From Clavaria fumosa (lineage: Eukaryota; Basidiomycota; Agaricomycetes; Agaricales; Clavariaceae), in NCBI GenBank assembly GCA_951802425.1, contig OX637803.1, positions 930,001-994,000 of the forward strand: a stretch of 64,000 nucleotides of DNA, in the 5' to 3' direction. Below, in pieces: positions 1-12,841 of this stretch (the stretch's first letter is position 1; every line of letters starts with the position of its first letter). The notes under the pieces were generated by a model. The model made no database searches and had not been told where the DNA came from. It saw only the letters and a list, made by a program, of their open reading frames with translations. The translations under genes were made by a program, and so were the position numbers.

Positions 1-330
1 TGTAGTGGGCGCGTGGAAACGAGTGGCTTCTTCTGATCTCAAACGCGCATGATTCCCTTGATTCTGAACTGCAGCGATAGCGCTCATTTCCTCGGATCGC
101 ACGAAGCGCGTCTGACTCCATCCGGGGCGGTCGCCCTTGGCTGCCTCAACAACTCGGCGCGCGAGTTTTGCGAATTCCTCTTTGTCATTGGCGGTGATGT
201 GGCTTTTTAATGGAGGTGCGGCCGATGCATACCGTCTCCGGAAAGTGCGAAGCGTGCGCTGTGAGTGGGAGTAAGGAAGCTCTGAGATGAGGCATTGCCA
301 GTGCACACTCCGTCGTTGGATGCAATTCAT
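1..330 (-). CDS. 5' part of a gene running off the window, mitochondrial-presequence-like N-terminus
   Basis: Reading the minus strand from the ATG at 330 gives 110 uninterrupted codons to the window edge. The first 40 residues are rich in Arg, Ser and hydrophobics with few acids (for example RTLRTFRRRYASAAPP), which looks like a mitochondrial presequence with a cleavage region near ASAA. After it comes a charged helical stretch (EEFAKLARRVVEAAKG). I do not recognise the family. It is divergent from the zinc-finger gene starting at 414, with only 83 bp between the two ATGs, so they share a promoter region. The start is the most upstream ATG in a frame that stays open and has coding-like composition. 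The presequence is an inference; the 3' part is outside the window. Confidence 0.6.
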   Translation of the reverse strand, partial: MNCIQRRSVHWQCLISELPYSHSQRTLRTFRRRYASAAPPLKSHITANDKEEFAKLARRVVEAAKGDRPGWSQTRFVRSEEMSAIAAVQNQGNHARLRSEEATRFHAPTT

Positions 331-413
331 AGGGAAAGAAATTTCACTCGATCGCATAACGCGTTGCCTCATTAGGGAAGTGTGGCGGGCGTTTCCAGTA
401 CTCGCATACAAGG

Positions 414-1475
414 ATGTTCAAAAGAGTCGTGAAGCGACGCAGACGCAAGGAAGAGGAAGAAAGGCTGGGCATCGACTCGGATGTGAAGCAGGTGCTTGGT
501 CTACAAGACACTGGCTCGGACGAATCAGACTCCGAGTCGTCGGACGGCGGAGAACGGTCCTTGAATATGGGGGAGACGACGGATAGCGAAGAGGGAGAGG
601 GAGACGATTCGAGCGACGGTGAGATTGTTCCGGACCAGGTCTCGGACGGCTTCGGTGATGACAACGACGGGAAAGGCGACGGCGCGCCTCTCAGACCACA
701 GCTTCGGCCGCAGCTCACACTCGCGCAGGCTTTCCAGGAACCACTCTACGTGCTCAATCATGGGCAAGACGCGAAAGGCTGCATCGTATGTCCAAAGAAG
801 ACTTTCAAAACAGACGTGGTGGCTCAGGGCCATATCGCGTCAAAGGCGAGTTTCTGTCGTCTCGTCGGAGGACCCCTTTGATTTTTATCTTATTTCGGTC
901 GTCGTATGCGCAGGCTCACGTCCGGCGTCTGAAGCGGTTCACATCACAAGCGGGGGTTGCGGACCTACAGTCGGATGCTTGGGATTTTGTAGCCGCACAC
1001 GAAGCAAGCTCGCCCTTTCGATCCGCGTTTGGGGTGTCCAAACGCGCACAAAAGGCTGTAAGTTTAAGCTCTTCAGACATGTTCAGGACTTTGCGCTCAA
1101 AATCACAATCATCAGAGTGAAAGGGCTCAGATGATTCTTGCCAAACGGGCGGCTGCAAAACAAGCCAAGGCTAAAAGGGCCGCAAGAAAGCGGGCAGAGG
1201 AGGAGCGCAAGGTTGCTTCTCCGGGCATATCCTCACATAAGGATATCCTAGCAGAGCCTCTGAAAAAAAGGAGGAAGGCCAATAAGGGGTCGCATGAAGC
1301 GGACTCGAAGAAGCAGGAGCGCTTTCCCAAGCCATCGCTGATTTCAACCCCACACAAGCTCTCTGCGAGACCTGCATCTTTAGAATCGGAAGAACATACT
1401 GACGAAGACAAACTGATCAAACGATGGAGGAAGAAACACGAGGAACGCCGCAGGACGGTAAGACGAGAAAAGTAA
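414..1475 (+). CDS. U1/matrin-type C2H2 zinc-finger protein, acidic N-terminus, basic C-terminus
   Basis: Three exons fit (414-845, 914-1057, 1131-1475), giving about 306 residues. The N-terminus has a basic patch (KRRRRKEEEE) followed by an Asp/Ser/Glu-rich disordered stretch. A zinc finger follows: C-I-V-C, 13 residues, H, five residues, H. The second His lies in exon 2, so the finger is complete only if the first intron is removed. That intron starts with GC (AAG|GCGAGT) and ends at the AG of TATGCGCAG. The last exon is Lys/Arg/Ala-rich (AKRAAAKQAKAKRAARKR), suggesting a nucleolar or nuclear protein. HxxSKAH spacing is typical of U1-like fingers that bind RNA or RNP proteins. Function unknown. 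A further 3' intron beginning at GGTAAGACG cannot be excluded. Confidence 0.7.
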
Positions 1476-1711
1476 CATAATAGTCTTGTATCCTTTAAGC
1501 AGCGCTTCCGGAGAATTTTGCTCCTTTCTTATTAATTACTTTCAAGGGTATCTTGATCCCATTTTAGAGGCGTGAGTCACACATATCACACCTCCCGTGC
1601 CAGCTCTTGTGACCGCCGAAAGCGCCATTGAGATAAACGACATGCACGCATATATATCCAGCCTAAACGTCCACATGGAACTAACTCGGCGCATCATGTG
1701 CGTCAACACTG

Positions 1712-3494
1712 TCAAGCCAATGTTTGTAATACCCGGTCTGTCATCTGGAGCACCTGTGGAAGGGTCAGCAAGATTCTTCTCAGAGCACTGAGCATCGATG
1801 TTACCTCGTGTATGTCGGGCCTCTCCCGCGGATCCACCTTCAACATGCTGTCAATCAAATTCCGTATTCCCTGGCTGTACGCCGAACCAGGTTGATGCGT
1901 GTAACGAGCGTTCAGAACAGCCATAGCGATCGAGCCGCCTTGCTCAGTGGTCTGTGTGTTTTCAAAGGGAGAATGGGAGTAAGCCAGGGCAAAAAGGGTG
2001 CATCCCAGCGACTGCAGGGCAGTGAGGTTAGCAAAGAAAGATCGGGATCGCGGTTAGACAAGTATACCCATATGTCGACTTTCTCGTCTAAAGTCACACC
2101 TGTTTTTACATCGAATAGTTCAGGAGCGCGGTACGCCATGGTACTTTGTTCGGCGGCAATATCCTGGAAAGCAACAATCAGACTGGTAAAGGAGGTGCGC
2201 CCTGAAGATAGATGCAAACTTGTTGGAACAGAGCCTGTGACCGGGTCTCGATACTGATCCGCGCTTTGACGGCGCTCCCGAAATCCATTAGAATCGGGGT
2301 TCCATCATCCGCTATCATAACGTTCCTTATCTGTTCGTCAGCGAGACATGTCTCGTGCAGATCGAGAAAAGGAGAGGGCCAAACCCGGGTTTGAGATCCC
2401 TATGCGCGTAAGGAACCAGTTCTGTCTTCCTGTTGTCCAGTCCTGCGTCCGCATGGCCGTTTCGTTTCGAGTGGTTCTCTTCACTGTCAAAGACGACCTC
2501 CTCCACCCGCTCTCTCGCCATCAGCGGCACATACGACGTCGACTCGTACGAGTATCCTCCCTCCGCATCGCCTTCCGGCTGCGGAAAACGCTCATCCTGT
2601 TCGTCGTCCTCGTCGTCGTGCTCCTCTCTGGAGGGCTGGCTTGACGACGCATGGCCTGGTTGTCTTGGTGCCGTACCAGACGTCTTCGACGAGGGCACTT
2701 CGCGATGGTCGTGCATTGCTTGCAGGGCGAGACAAGTCCCTCGGAAGAGCCGTAACATCTCCTTTTCCGACAGGTGCGTACCATTGACGACGTTGGCGTT
2801 TATGGTGTCCTGGAGATTACCTTTCTGGCCTGATGTGAGGCAAAAGCCTTTCCCTCTCAGAAACATAGGATTGACCTTGTACAACGGGAAGAATAGATAC
2901 ACGATTTTGCCTTCTCCTTCTGGGTCTTGGACCACGGCAGAGTCCTGGAGACGGCTCAGACGTAAGCACAACTTGGGAGTGCGTAGAGGGCTGGGTCACT
3001 TACCAGGATTTTAATGATGTTGGGATGCCTGCAACGGGGTTGAGTGATGGGGCCACGAGAGGAGAGATGCGAAGAGGACGTACTTGAACTTGCGGTACGC
3101 CTCTACTTCTCGCATTGCAACAGCGACGCCCTCTGACCCTGTCGGACATCTTATTTTCTTGAGGGCGAACTGGCGCTAGTGGGGGAAATGGGGTATTAGG
3201 AGTGTTTGGTAAAAGACTTGAAACAAGGATGACCCACTCCGCTTGTCACATCTTGTGCAAGGTACACAAAAGAGAACCCACCCTCCCCGAGAACTTTGAG
3301 TATATTGACTGCGAGAATAGTACAGTCAACAAAAAAACGACGCTCGATGCGAGGCGAAGACGTGACTGACAAGTCCGACCACTGATTTTAATCTTGGCAG
3401 ACTGGTGAAACAGACAGGATGATAGTGCCCAGAGGATATCTTTTGCTTGTTCCTTCAAGGTTTCTAGTGCACGAAAGAGTTGTCGTTGAGCCAT
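1712..3494 (-). CDS. Serine/threonine protein kinase, STK16/ENV7 (NAK) family
   Basis: Spliced exons give a complete kinase: glycine loop VLGEGGFSFVYLAQD, then FALKKIRCPTGSEGVAVAMR with the ATP lysine, HPNIIKIL, the catalytic loop HRDLKPGNVMIADDG, the DFG motif as MDFGS, then TMAYRAPELFDV, KVDIWSLGCTLFALAYSHSP and DPRERPDIHE near the end. LKKIRCPTGSE and the overall order match STK16/ENV7, membrane-associated kinases of the Golgi/vacuole in other organisms. A roughly 95-residue Ser/Asp/Glu-rich insert sits between helix E and the catalytic loop. The last intron (GTAACATC to CCACAG, 51 nt) has a length divisible by three and stays open, so a naive ORF call reads through it. The start is ATG-GCT-CAA at 3494, just upstream of KIKI and the glycine loop. 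Convergent with the zinc-finger gene. Confidence 0.85.
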
Positions 3495-4227
3495 TGTTAT
3501 TGTGCCAGCGATGGAATGCAATGCACTGCGGGCATAAGCAGCACTGCCACCACATTGCCTGATTACGGCATCCTTACTGTCACACAATCCTTTCACCTGT
3601 ACAGTATGGCATACATAGTTCATGTTTATTTTTGAATGGATTTATTGGAGAAAGAATTAGAGAGGGAAAAGTTGCAGGAAAGAAAAAATTAATACAAATG
3701 ATAAGCCTAAGACGGCCTGGTTATTCAAATGTGAGGGGTGCTAAATGCAGAGGGGGTTGGGATGATGTGTTTGAGGGGCGGGGTGAGTGGTCAGAGGACA
3801 GGGGAAGTGAGGGCAAGGACAAGACAAGATGATGAGATGGGGCAGGCAGGATGAGGCAACAGCGATGAGATGGGGCAGCCAGGCGAAGATGACGAAGATG
3901 AGGTTGAGGCACAGCAATGAAAATTGACGCCCTAAACTTTTTCTGAAACGCTGCTGACTCTAGTCCATATCGTTTACTGTATCTGTAGAGCTGCTAGTAG
4001 TGTTATCGTATACTGTATCTGTATCAAGCCTTTACTATATTACAACGCTGTGCAGTTCGTTGTTTCTCCTCCTTTTAATTTCAAATTGAGTCGACCTTGC
4101 CTTATGCGGTACTCCATCGTACGACACAACGTGACGCGAGCGATTGGACTGTATTATTTAGGGCAACATCTGTCGACCTTGATCCCACTCTTCCCCCTCA
4201 TCCTGCGCAGCGCACAGCTCTCTCAGC
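3495..4227. other. Intergenic region between STK16-like kinase and CYP51
   Basis: About 730 bp between the divergent kinase and CYP51 starts, so it must hold both promoters. It is AT-rich at 3620-3720, then has a purine-rich stretch (3820-3915) with loosely repeated GATGAGATGGGGCAG and AAGATGACGAAGATGAG words, and around 3980-4025 two copies of the word TGTATCTGTA with similar flanks. No coding exon was recognised. Confidence 0.5.
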
Positions 4228-6230
<2,003 letters not shown>

Positions 6231-6452
6231 GACCTTCGGGAGGTGCATATGCCCCAAAGCAGCTTCTATGTAGTCGCAGGTCCAATCTATATTACGCGAC
6301 CAATTCGACTACATTTTATACCATAGAATTTTTAACAAAGCGCCTGTCCATTATCCGTGTGAAAACAGCACGCCTGGACGCGCAGTGTCGCGCTTGCCTA
6401 AACCAGACTTGCTTGCACAACTTGCCAGTGCATTCGCACACTCAACAGACGG

Positions 6453-6851
6453 ATGTCTTCAATATTACCCGTCATCCTCGTCCTGGCGCTCGTGCTCGGC
6501 TTGAATGTGGCTGCTTATCTATTCGTTCCGAGAGGACCCAACCAAATGTCAGGAATCCTTTCGTTTTATGTCCTGCCCATTGTGCCCTCCTCGATAAGCT
6601 GACGACCAGTTCCGATGACGGATGGGCCCCTCCCGTCCCGCCTCACGGCGTTGTGTTTTTCTCTCTTCTCCAGAGTAGTCCGGACGGCCGCCATACTCGC
6701 GCTCACGTCGTGCTACCTCATGTGGGCCATCACGTATCTCGCTCAGCTGCATCCTCTGATAGGTACGAGCGCTCTCGGTCTGACTCGAAGTGGTTTCTGA
6801 ATCGCACGCTGCGCAGCCCCCAAACGCACCGTGGAGCGTTCCTCTTTTTAA
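6453..6851 (+). CDS. VMA9: V-type proton ATPase subunit e (Vma9-like), 72 residues
   Basis: A very short three-exon gene (6453-6547, 6674-6762, 6817-6851) hidden between CYP51 and HEN1. The spliced product starts MSSILPVILVLALVLGL, continues NVAAYLFVPRGPNQ, then IVVRTAAILALTSCYLMWA and ITYLAQLHPLIAPKR, ending ERSSF. Two membrane helices separated by a Pro/Gly loop, the CYLMW-IT-LAQLHPLI signature and the size match subunit e of the V0 sector, which supports assembly of the vacuolar proton pump. Splice phases agree at both junctions (AAT|GTCAGG...CCAG|A and ATAG|GTACGA...GCAG|CC). It starts 220 bp after the CYP51 stop. Confidence is high because the whole short protein fits the family. Confidence 0.88.
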
Positions 6852-7030
6852 AATCTTGGACGGTTCCCGCAGGCGAATTGTGGAGTCTGCCGGGGACTGC
6901 GGGGATGGACAGCATGATACAAGATGCTCTCCAGCAACTTGTTCTTACAGCACCATGTATAATCGACATGAGTTGTCACGACTCCACATTCGTTTATCCT
7001 TTATTTATTGATACAGCTCCATGTGCGTGC

Positions 7031-8667
7031 TTACGATTCACCCGGGTGAGCCTCCGCTGCGCCCAGAGCCTCATCGACGTCTGCGGCCGTCCATGGTTCG
7101 GGGCTTGCGCCTGTCTGCCAAGCACCAGCGCCACGACCCCAACCATCGTTCGACGGGCCCCACTCAACTGGGCTCTCGTTGTCTTCGTCGTCCGCGTCTG
7201 CATCGTCGCACCCGGGGCCGGAGCTGTCGATACGGGGTCCACGCCGGGTATCGGCGCGCGACGACGATGTCGATGCCACTGGGGGTCCCCACTCTCCACT
7301 GACATCGGGGAAGTAATCTTCCCCAATCTCCATCTCCTGCGCGAGCTCTTCGAGTGTGCGCTCTGGCATGCCGCCCTCGGCGCCGACCAGCTGGACGAGC
7401 CACGTAGAGCGTTTGCTCGGGTCCTTCCTGTGCAGTTCGAGCTGCTCGTCGTGCTCGACGGCCTGCGTGAGGTGTTCGATCCAGCCCCCGCACAGGACGG
7501 CAATGTCGTCCGTAAACCAGAGGTCCTCCAGTCGCGTGAACATCTCGCGGTGCGCTTCCATTGACGCTCTGACGGCGTTGCCGACGTCAGTGAGCGATGC
7601 GGGGTTTCGGGCGTTGGGGTGCGCGGTGTGAAGGTGTGTGGCGAGCAGGCGATGCCCTGGTTTCCCCTTCGCCTTTGCCATCCAATCTTTGCATTTATCT
7701 GCCCTCATGGCTGCATACGCGTCCCCCTCGTGTCGCCTGAACTCCGCGACTTGGCTCGCTCCGCCGAGCTGTTCGTCCCTTCCCCACGCGTCTTTTTCCG
7801 TGGCGTAACCAATAGTGGAGCACGCCACCTCGTACCCCCACTCTCTTGCCGCCGCCGTACAATAGTCTGAAAACTCCTCCACGGTCCATTCGAATCGATG
7901 GTCGTGGTGCCGGAAAACGCGATCGGTGCGTCCTGTCGGGTCAGGATAGCCGCTGCGTTGGGTCGAATGGGGAGTCGTGAAGCGCGCGTTGAACGTGTAG
8001 GAGGGCGTGGTGATCAGAAGTAGACGAGGACGGTACACGCCGAGAAGGACAGGCGCGAAGTAAGGGAGGATATCTTCGGAGAGATGTTCGATGCTGAAAC
8101 AGAAAGACCGGCCACAAGGAGTGCCAACGCGTCAGAACAAGGACAGCGTTTGCGGAGATGCAGAGGTGCGGTGACGACGCACACTTCAGTCGCAACGATG
8201 CACTCCGTGCCAACGAACTCGTCGTTGACGCATTCTAAGCCGCCTTCCCAGACCCCGGCGGTTAGAGCCTCCCAGCGACGCGCCCCGGCGTCTGGGGCGG
8301 TGTTGGCAACCGCGAATTGGAGGTCGGCCGCAGAAACGTCCAGACCGGCCACATATGCCGGGTGAAGGCTGAGGATCTCGTTCCGATGGAGCGCGATATC
8401 TGTGTCGGACGCGTCGGGTGGCGGCTCAAGCCAAGGCGCGGGCTGGCAGAGTGCCTGGAGCAGCTCGCCCTCGGCGCACCCGACGTCGAGCACCTTGTGA
8501 AGGAAGGCGGTGTGAGATAATTAGGGGTGGAGCTACATCGGTGGTGTTTCACGGACCGAGGTCACACATTCACGCCTGAGGACATTGAGGACCCATATCC
8601 TCCTCTGTAGATAGAGTGGAGGGAAGAAATGAACGGGCAGATCAAATTCGTTTGGCTCGGAGGCCAT
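7031..8667 (-). CDS. HEN1: HEN1-like small RNA 2'-O-methyltransferase
   Basis: Methylates the 2'-OH of the 3'-terminal nucleotide of small RNAs in animals and plants. Exon 1 (ATG at 8667) gives VHFFPPLYLQRRIWVLNVL. The SAM-binding motif I follows, VLDVGCAEGELLQAL, then VAGLDVSAADLQFAV. After an intron comes the metal-site motif TEVIEHLSED, then TPSYTFNARF, and FRHHDHRFEWTVEEF with the last metal-binding His. The E-x-x-E-H plus distal H pattern is the HEN1-specific Mg2+ site, absent from ordinary methyltransferases. The C-terminal half is acidic and disordered (DDADADDEDNESP). There is no RNA-binding extension like that of the plant protein. Introns: one after ...VLRRE and one inside EV|IEHL. 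Predicted about 500 residues. It is convergent with VMA9. Confidence 0.88.
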
Positions 8668-9377
8668 TGTAACCAAGATGTAGATGCGCTTCTGGCAACG
8701 ATAAGGATCTACAAGTTCTCCGGTTGTCTGATGTATGCCAGCGAACGTCTGTTGCAGTTGCTCGCATGTTTGTACCTATCCTCTACACCTTGACTAAAGC
8801 ATTGTAGTTTGAGATGTTGAAAGCATGACAACAACAGTCATAGCCATAATTCAACTTGTGTACCAGGTTGCTATGTATCATAGTGTGCTGAGACTGAGAC
8901 TGAGGAAACCTATTCGATATATTTGCCACATCTGGTCTTGTGAACTTGCAACTGAAGCATTGACTATGACACTGCCTGTGTCTGCCGCTTGACAACTAAA
9001 CATACAACTATGGCCTGAGGCAATTGCGAGGACTTTGAGGATGACTGACACATTGTCGGGACCGGCCAACTTGAACCTAAGGTGAGTCAAGTACCGTAGG
9101 TGGGAAGCCAGACTCAATGGACACCCCATCTATAGAGAATGGGTCAATTGAAGCCGAATTCAAAACAATATGGGATGGGATCGTCATAACAGGACCGCTG
9201 TAACTTAACAGTGTAAGTACAGCCTGATCACCTCACAACAACTGATACGAGTCCCATGCATTGCATTCACGAAACGTATGCATCAACAGATTGACCCCAA
9301 AACTACTTCATAAATGTTGCCCGCTCGGCTACTCCTTCCATACCTAAACTCTTCTTTGCATATCATTCACATCTCAA
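8668..9377. other. Intergenic region upstream of HEN1 and of the membrane protein gene
   Basis: About 710 bp between two divergent starts. No coding potential I could connect. A short pyrimidine-rich segment (TACTCCTTCCATACCTAAACTC) lies about 50 bp before the ATG at 9378 and may be the transcription start region of that gene; this is weak. Confidence 0.4.
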
Positions 9378-11534
9378 ATGCCGCGCCAACAGTGTTTAAC
9401 ATTTGCCTTGCTACTCAAGTTCATCGCGCTAATAATCGCTGTGGTCCAAGTCTGTAAAGTTCCCTACAGGCGGATAATCTATGGTTTGTCTCTCTCCGTT
9501 GCACATTTATCCCACCTCATTCATCCCTTTTTACAAGAGAAAATCGTACCAGTCAGCTTTCAAGATCAAGCCATCTTTAGGTTCCACTTGAGATCTGTGC
9601 TGCTCGCAGGAATGGCCTCCTGGAGCATCCATATAGTATCATTTGCACTCCTGATTGCTCCAACTCGGGGTCGTGTCCGATCTGGTAGTTTCCTTATATG
9701 GGTCAAGCATTTGACTGCACTTGGAGCTCTACTATGTACGTCTTATTCTCACTATTGCATTCTGAGAAGCGTCACCTGACTGGTCAACTTCAACAATTAT
9801 TGTAACAGACCCCGACATAGATCTTGCATTTTATATCTGGTTCGAGAAAACCAACCGACATCTGGTCGTGTTGGCTCCCTTAATTGGACATGATGCTTCA
9901 GGGAATATTTTGCAAGGGTTTAATAAGAAGGCATTTGTGAGACGTGTGTATTTTCCTTCTGTTGAAATCAATTTGGATGTTGCCTCACAACGCTCTTATG
10001 CTGTCACCCAGTCTGGATCTCTTCACTTGTCCTTGCTTTGCTTTCATTCATCGTGGAAATCTGCGTTTGGTTCGGACAGCCAGAACAGCGTTCAAAGGCT
10101 CAAAAATATGTTGCACGAACGGGCTTCAGATTTGACCAATTTTCTTCGCGTGTTTCACCTCCACCCGCCGCCATACAAAAACCTATCAAACCGGCCAGTT
10201 CATGGGGATCGGACGATGAATCAGAAAGTGGATCTTTGCAAGTTTCATCTGCAGAGCGTAAAGTTCATGAACGTCCAAAAGGACATTTGCCTCCACCTCC
10301 ACGCGCCGCCAGTAGCAAACTAGATGGCGAATCTTCACCAGCTGTAACCGAGGAAACTCCAGCACCTCCATATACTGCAAAACGCGAGTCAGAAGTTGGA
10401 TCCCACGATGGACGGTTACGACACTCTACGGCCAGTTCACGGGAATCGGACGATGAATCAGAAAGCGGATCTTCGGAAGTTTCATCTGCAGAGCGTAGAG
10501 TTCACAAACGTCCAAATAGACCTTTGCCTCTACCTCCACTCACCACCAGTAACACACCAGATGGCGAATCTTCACCAGCTGTAACCGAGGAAACTCGAGG
10601 GCCTCCATATACTGCAAAACGCAAGTCAGAACGTAGACCCCGCAATGGACGGTCACAACGCTCTACGGCCAGTTCACGGGAATCGGACGGTAAACCAGAA
10701 AGCGCATCTTTGCGAGTTCCACCTCGATCCCCGCCTCCACCGCCTCCACTCACCGCCCCAAGACCTTTCCCTCCGCCTCCACCTCCACCCCCCACCAAAA
10801 ACCCCGCATCTTTACCCCCATCTTTACAGGTTTCAACCGACGACGATTCAGGACTCGACACTTTCAGGGCATGGTTGCAAGATCCAGTCACATATGCGGA
10901 AGAAACCGAACGAATAGTAGAACAAACGGTACTAGGAAAAGAACAACAAGAAAAGGCAGACGAGCGACGAAGAGCAGCAGATGAGCAGCGAAATGAGAAT
11001 TTGAAGAGAAAGTTGGAGTCTCGCAACCAGCCAACAGCCAATACCCACTCATCAGGGAGCGGATCTTCACAAGTTTCATCTTCACGAGCTTTAACCGACG
11101 ACAATTCAGGATTAGAAAATTACGGTCTATGGGTGCAGGATCCGGGCACATATGCAAAAGAAACCGAACAAATAGCAATAAAAAAGGAAAAAGAAAAAGA
11201 CCAAGCACAAGAACGAGAGGAGAAACGAATAGCGGGGGTACGAAAACGAGAGAAGGAACAAATAGCAAGGTTAAAGAAAGCGGCTATAGAAAGACTAACA
11301 GAAGCAAGGAGAGCCGCGAGACGAGCCCAAAACGGAGAAGAAACCGAACAAATAGCAATAAAAAAGGAAGAAGAAAAAGACCGAGTACCAAAACCAGAGG
11401 AGAAACGAATAACAGAGGAGCAACGAACAGCAGAGAGACGAGAACTACAGAAGGAAGAAATTGCAAGGTTAAGGGAAGCGGCGATAAAAAGACTAGCAGC
11501 CGCGAGACAAGCCCAAAAGGGAGAAGCACCTTGA
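9378..11534 (+). CDS. Hypothetical multi-pass membrane protein with long repetitive cytosolic tail
   Basis: Spliced exons give about four membrane helices in the first roughly 220 residues: FALLLKFIALIIAVVQV, then VLLAGMASWSIHIVSFALLI, then ALGALLYPDIDLAFYIWF, and WISSLVLALLSFIVEICVWF. The rest is a long hydrophilic tail with three parts: a 79-residue repeat present about 2.5 times (Ser/Asp/Glu-rich, with Pro runs such as RPLPLPPL), a proline-rich stretch (PPPPPP), and a Glu/Lys/Arg coiled-coil region with two diverged units starting TDDDSGLDTFRAWLQDP and TDDNSGLENYGLWVQDP. Introns: 9482-9535 region, 9735-9808 region, and one with donor C|GTGTGT near 9952. I do not recognise a family. The topology resembles an ABC transporter-like N-terminal membrane domain only superficially; I make no functional call. 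Confidence 0.6.
10195..10790 (+). repeat. 237-bp in-frame tandem repeat, about 2.5 copies
   Basis: The word CCAGTTCA(T/C)GGG(G/A)ATCGGACG recurs at 10195, 10432 and 10669, exactly 237 bp (79 codons) apart, with clear similarity along the unit (GATGAATCAGAAAG, CATCTGCAGAGCGTA, CACCAGCTGTAACCGAGGAA). The third copy decays after about 100 bp into a CCTCCACC-rich segment. It lies inside the coding tail of the membrane protein and preserves frame. Confidence 0.9.
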
Positions 11535-12841
11535 GATGGCCCGATGGTAATTCCTCGACATTGATAGGGTCGAGGGGGCTGCCTTGGTCAAGAATAGCGG
11601 CTATGAGAAAGAGGAAGAAATTTTCGGTGTGCCGGGAACTGACGCGTTGGACACACGTCTGCCGGAAGAATTAGCGGAGATGGAGCAGCGACGTCGACGA
11701 CGACAGAAAGTGCGCAGGTGAAAGTGCGCGGGTGAAAGTACACCAACGACTAACGAAAGCCAAGGCGGAGGTTTCGGCGGGGCCTTCCACATTGAAATTC
11801 ATGTCCTCTCCTCCCCTCAGTGATATTTATTTATTTATTTATTTTGCTTGAGACGCTGAGGGTATGTAAGCTGCGCGCGACACCATGACGGGCAGGCAGA
11901 TTTTGCATGAGCGTCGCACGAGGCTTCATCATGCACCTGCTAGCCGTTACGGCCCCACGACCCCCTGACCAGAGACGCTGCTGCGTTATGATAAGCACGG
12001 GAGCCGAGCGTACTTGCACAGGACGAAACGCGGAAGAACCAGGAGGCCTTTCTTACACTGAATACAGTAAATTGAATACGATGTCCCTTCAAAGCACTCC
12101 GTCATTTTAAATTGCAATTGCGGAACAGGATAGTATCGAGAAACGTACTCTCCCGGCTATCCGATGTATCAAAGGCGCACACACACTCTTTCGTGTGTTT
12201 CTCTGACGCGTTACAGTGTTCTATATCTACAAAGAGACTGTCTTTTTTGTGGGTCGTGTAGGTTCTTTACCGCTATCGAGTTGAGCGGAAAGCAAAGCAG
12301 GGAGGGGCGCGGAACAGCCTTAGAGGAAAGCGGGGGAGAAGGGGGAAGCAATTATTGCTGGGGATGGTATGGTGAAATGTTGTCATCGAGGGGCGTGGCG
12401 ATGGTTGTGGTGCTGGCGCTAGAGTAGACATTGATCAGATGAGGGTTTTGGTTTTCAACTTGGATTGAATTGACGAAGCAATTACGACGTGAGAGCGCCA
12501 AAGTAGGATCAATGTGATGAGAGGCGGTGATGTGAGGGGAAGGGGACAGGGACGGACGTTTCGATAATTTGTGGCTGGTCTACGTATATGAAACAAGAAA
12601 AAAAAGGGGGGAGTCCATGATCCGAGCCTTCGCAAGGAAAAGAAAAAGCATCGTGAAGCTCGACGGCGGCGACAACGATGGAACCCCACGGTTGGAGGAC
12701 TGTTTGGAGGAGATTAAGACGATGTGCAATGACAGACATGGAGGACCCTGAAGCAAATGATGTGCAGGGCAGTTCGCATGCGCGTTTCGAGTGGAGGCCG
12801 GGGAGAAGCAGAGAGGCCGGGTTGTGACGAAGCTGTGTGCA
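11535..12841. other. Intergenic region with one unexplained open frame
   Basis: About 1.3 kb. From 11551 to 11721 the plus strand has an open frame right after a TAA; its product reads LDIDRVEGAALVKNSGYEKE and later LPEELAEMEQRRRRRQKVRR, coding-like in composition. It could be an alternative last exon of the upstream gene or a remnant. The remainder shows TATTTATTTATTTATTT at 11825-11842 and purine-rich stretches, and no recognisable gene. Confidence 0.35.
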
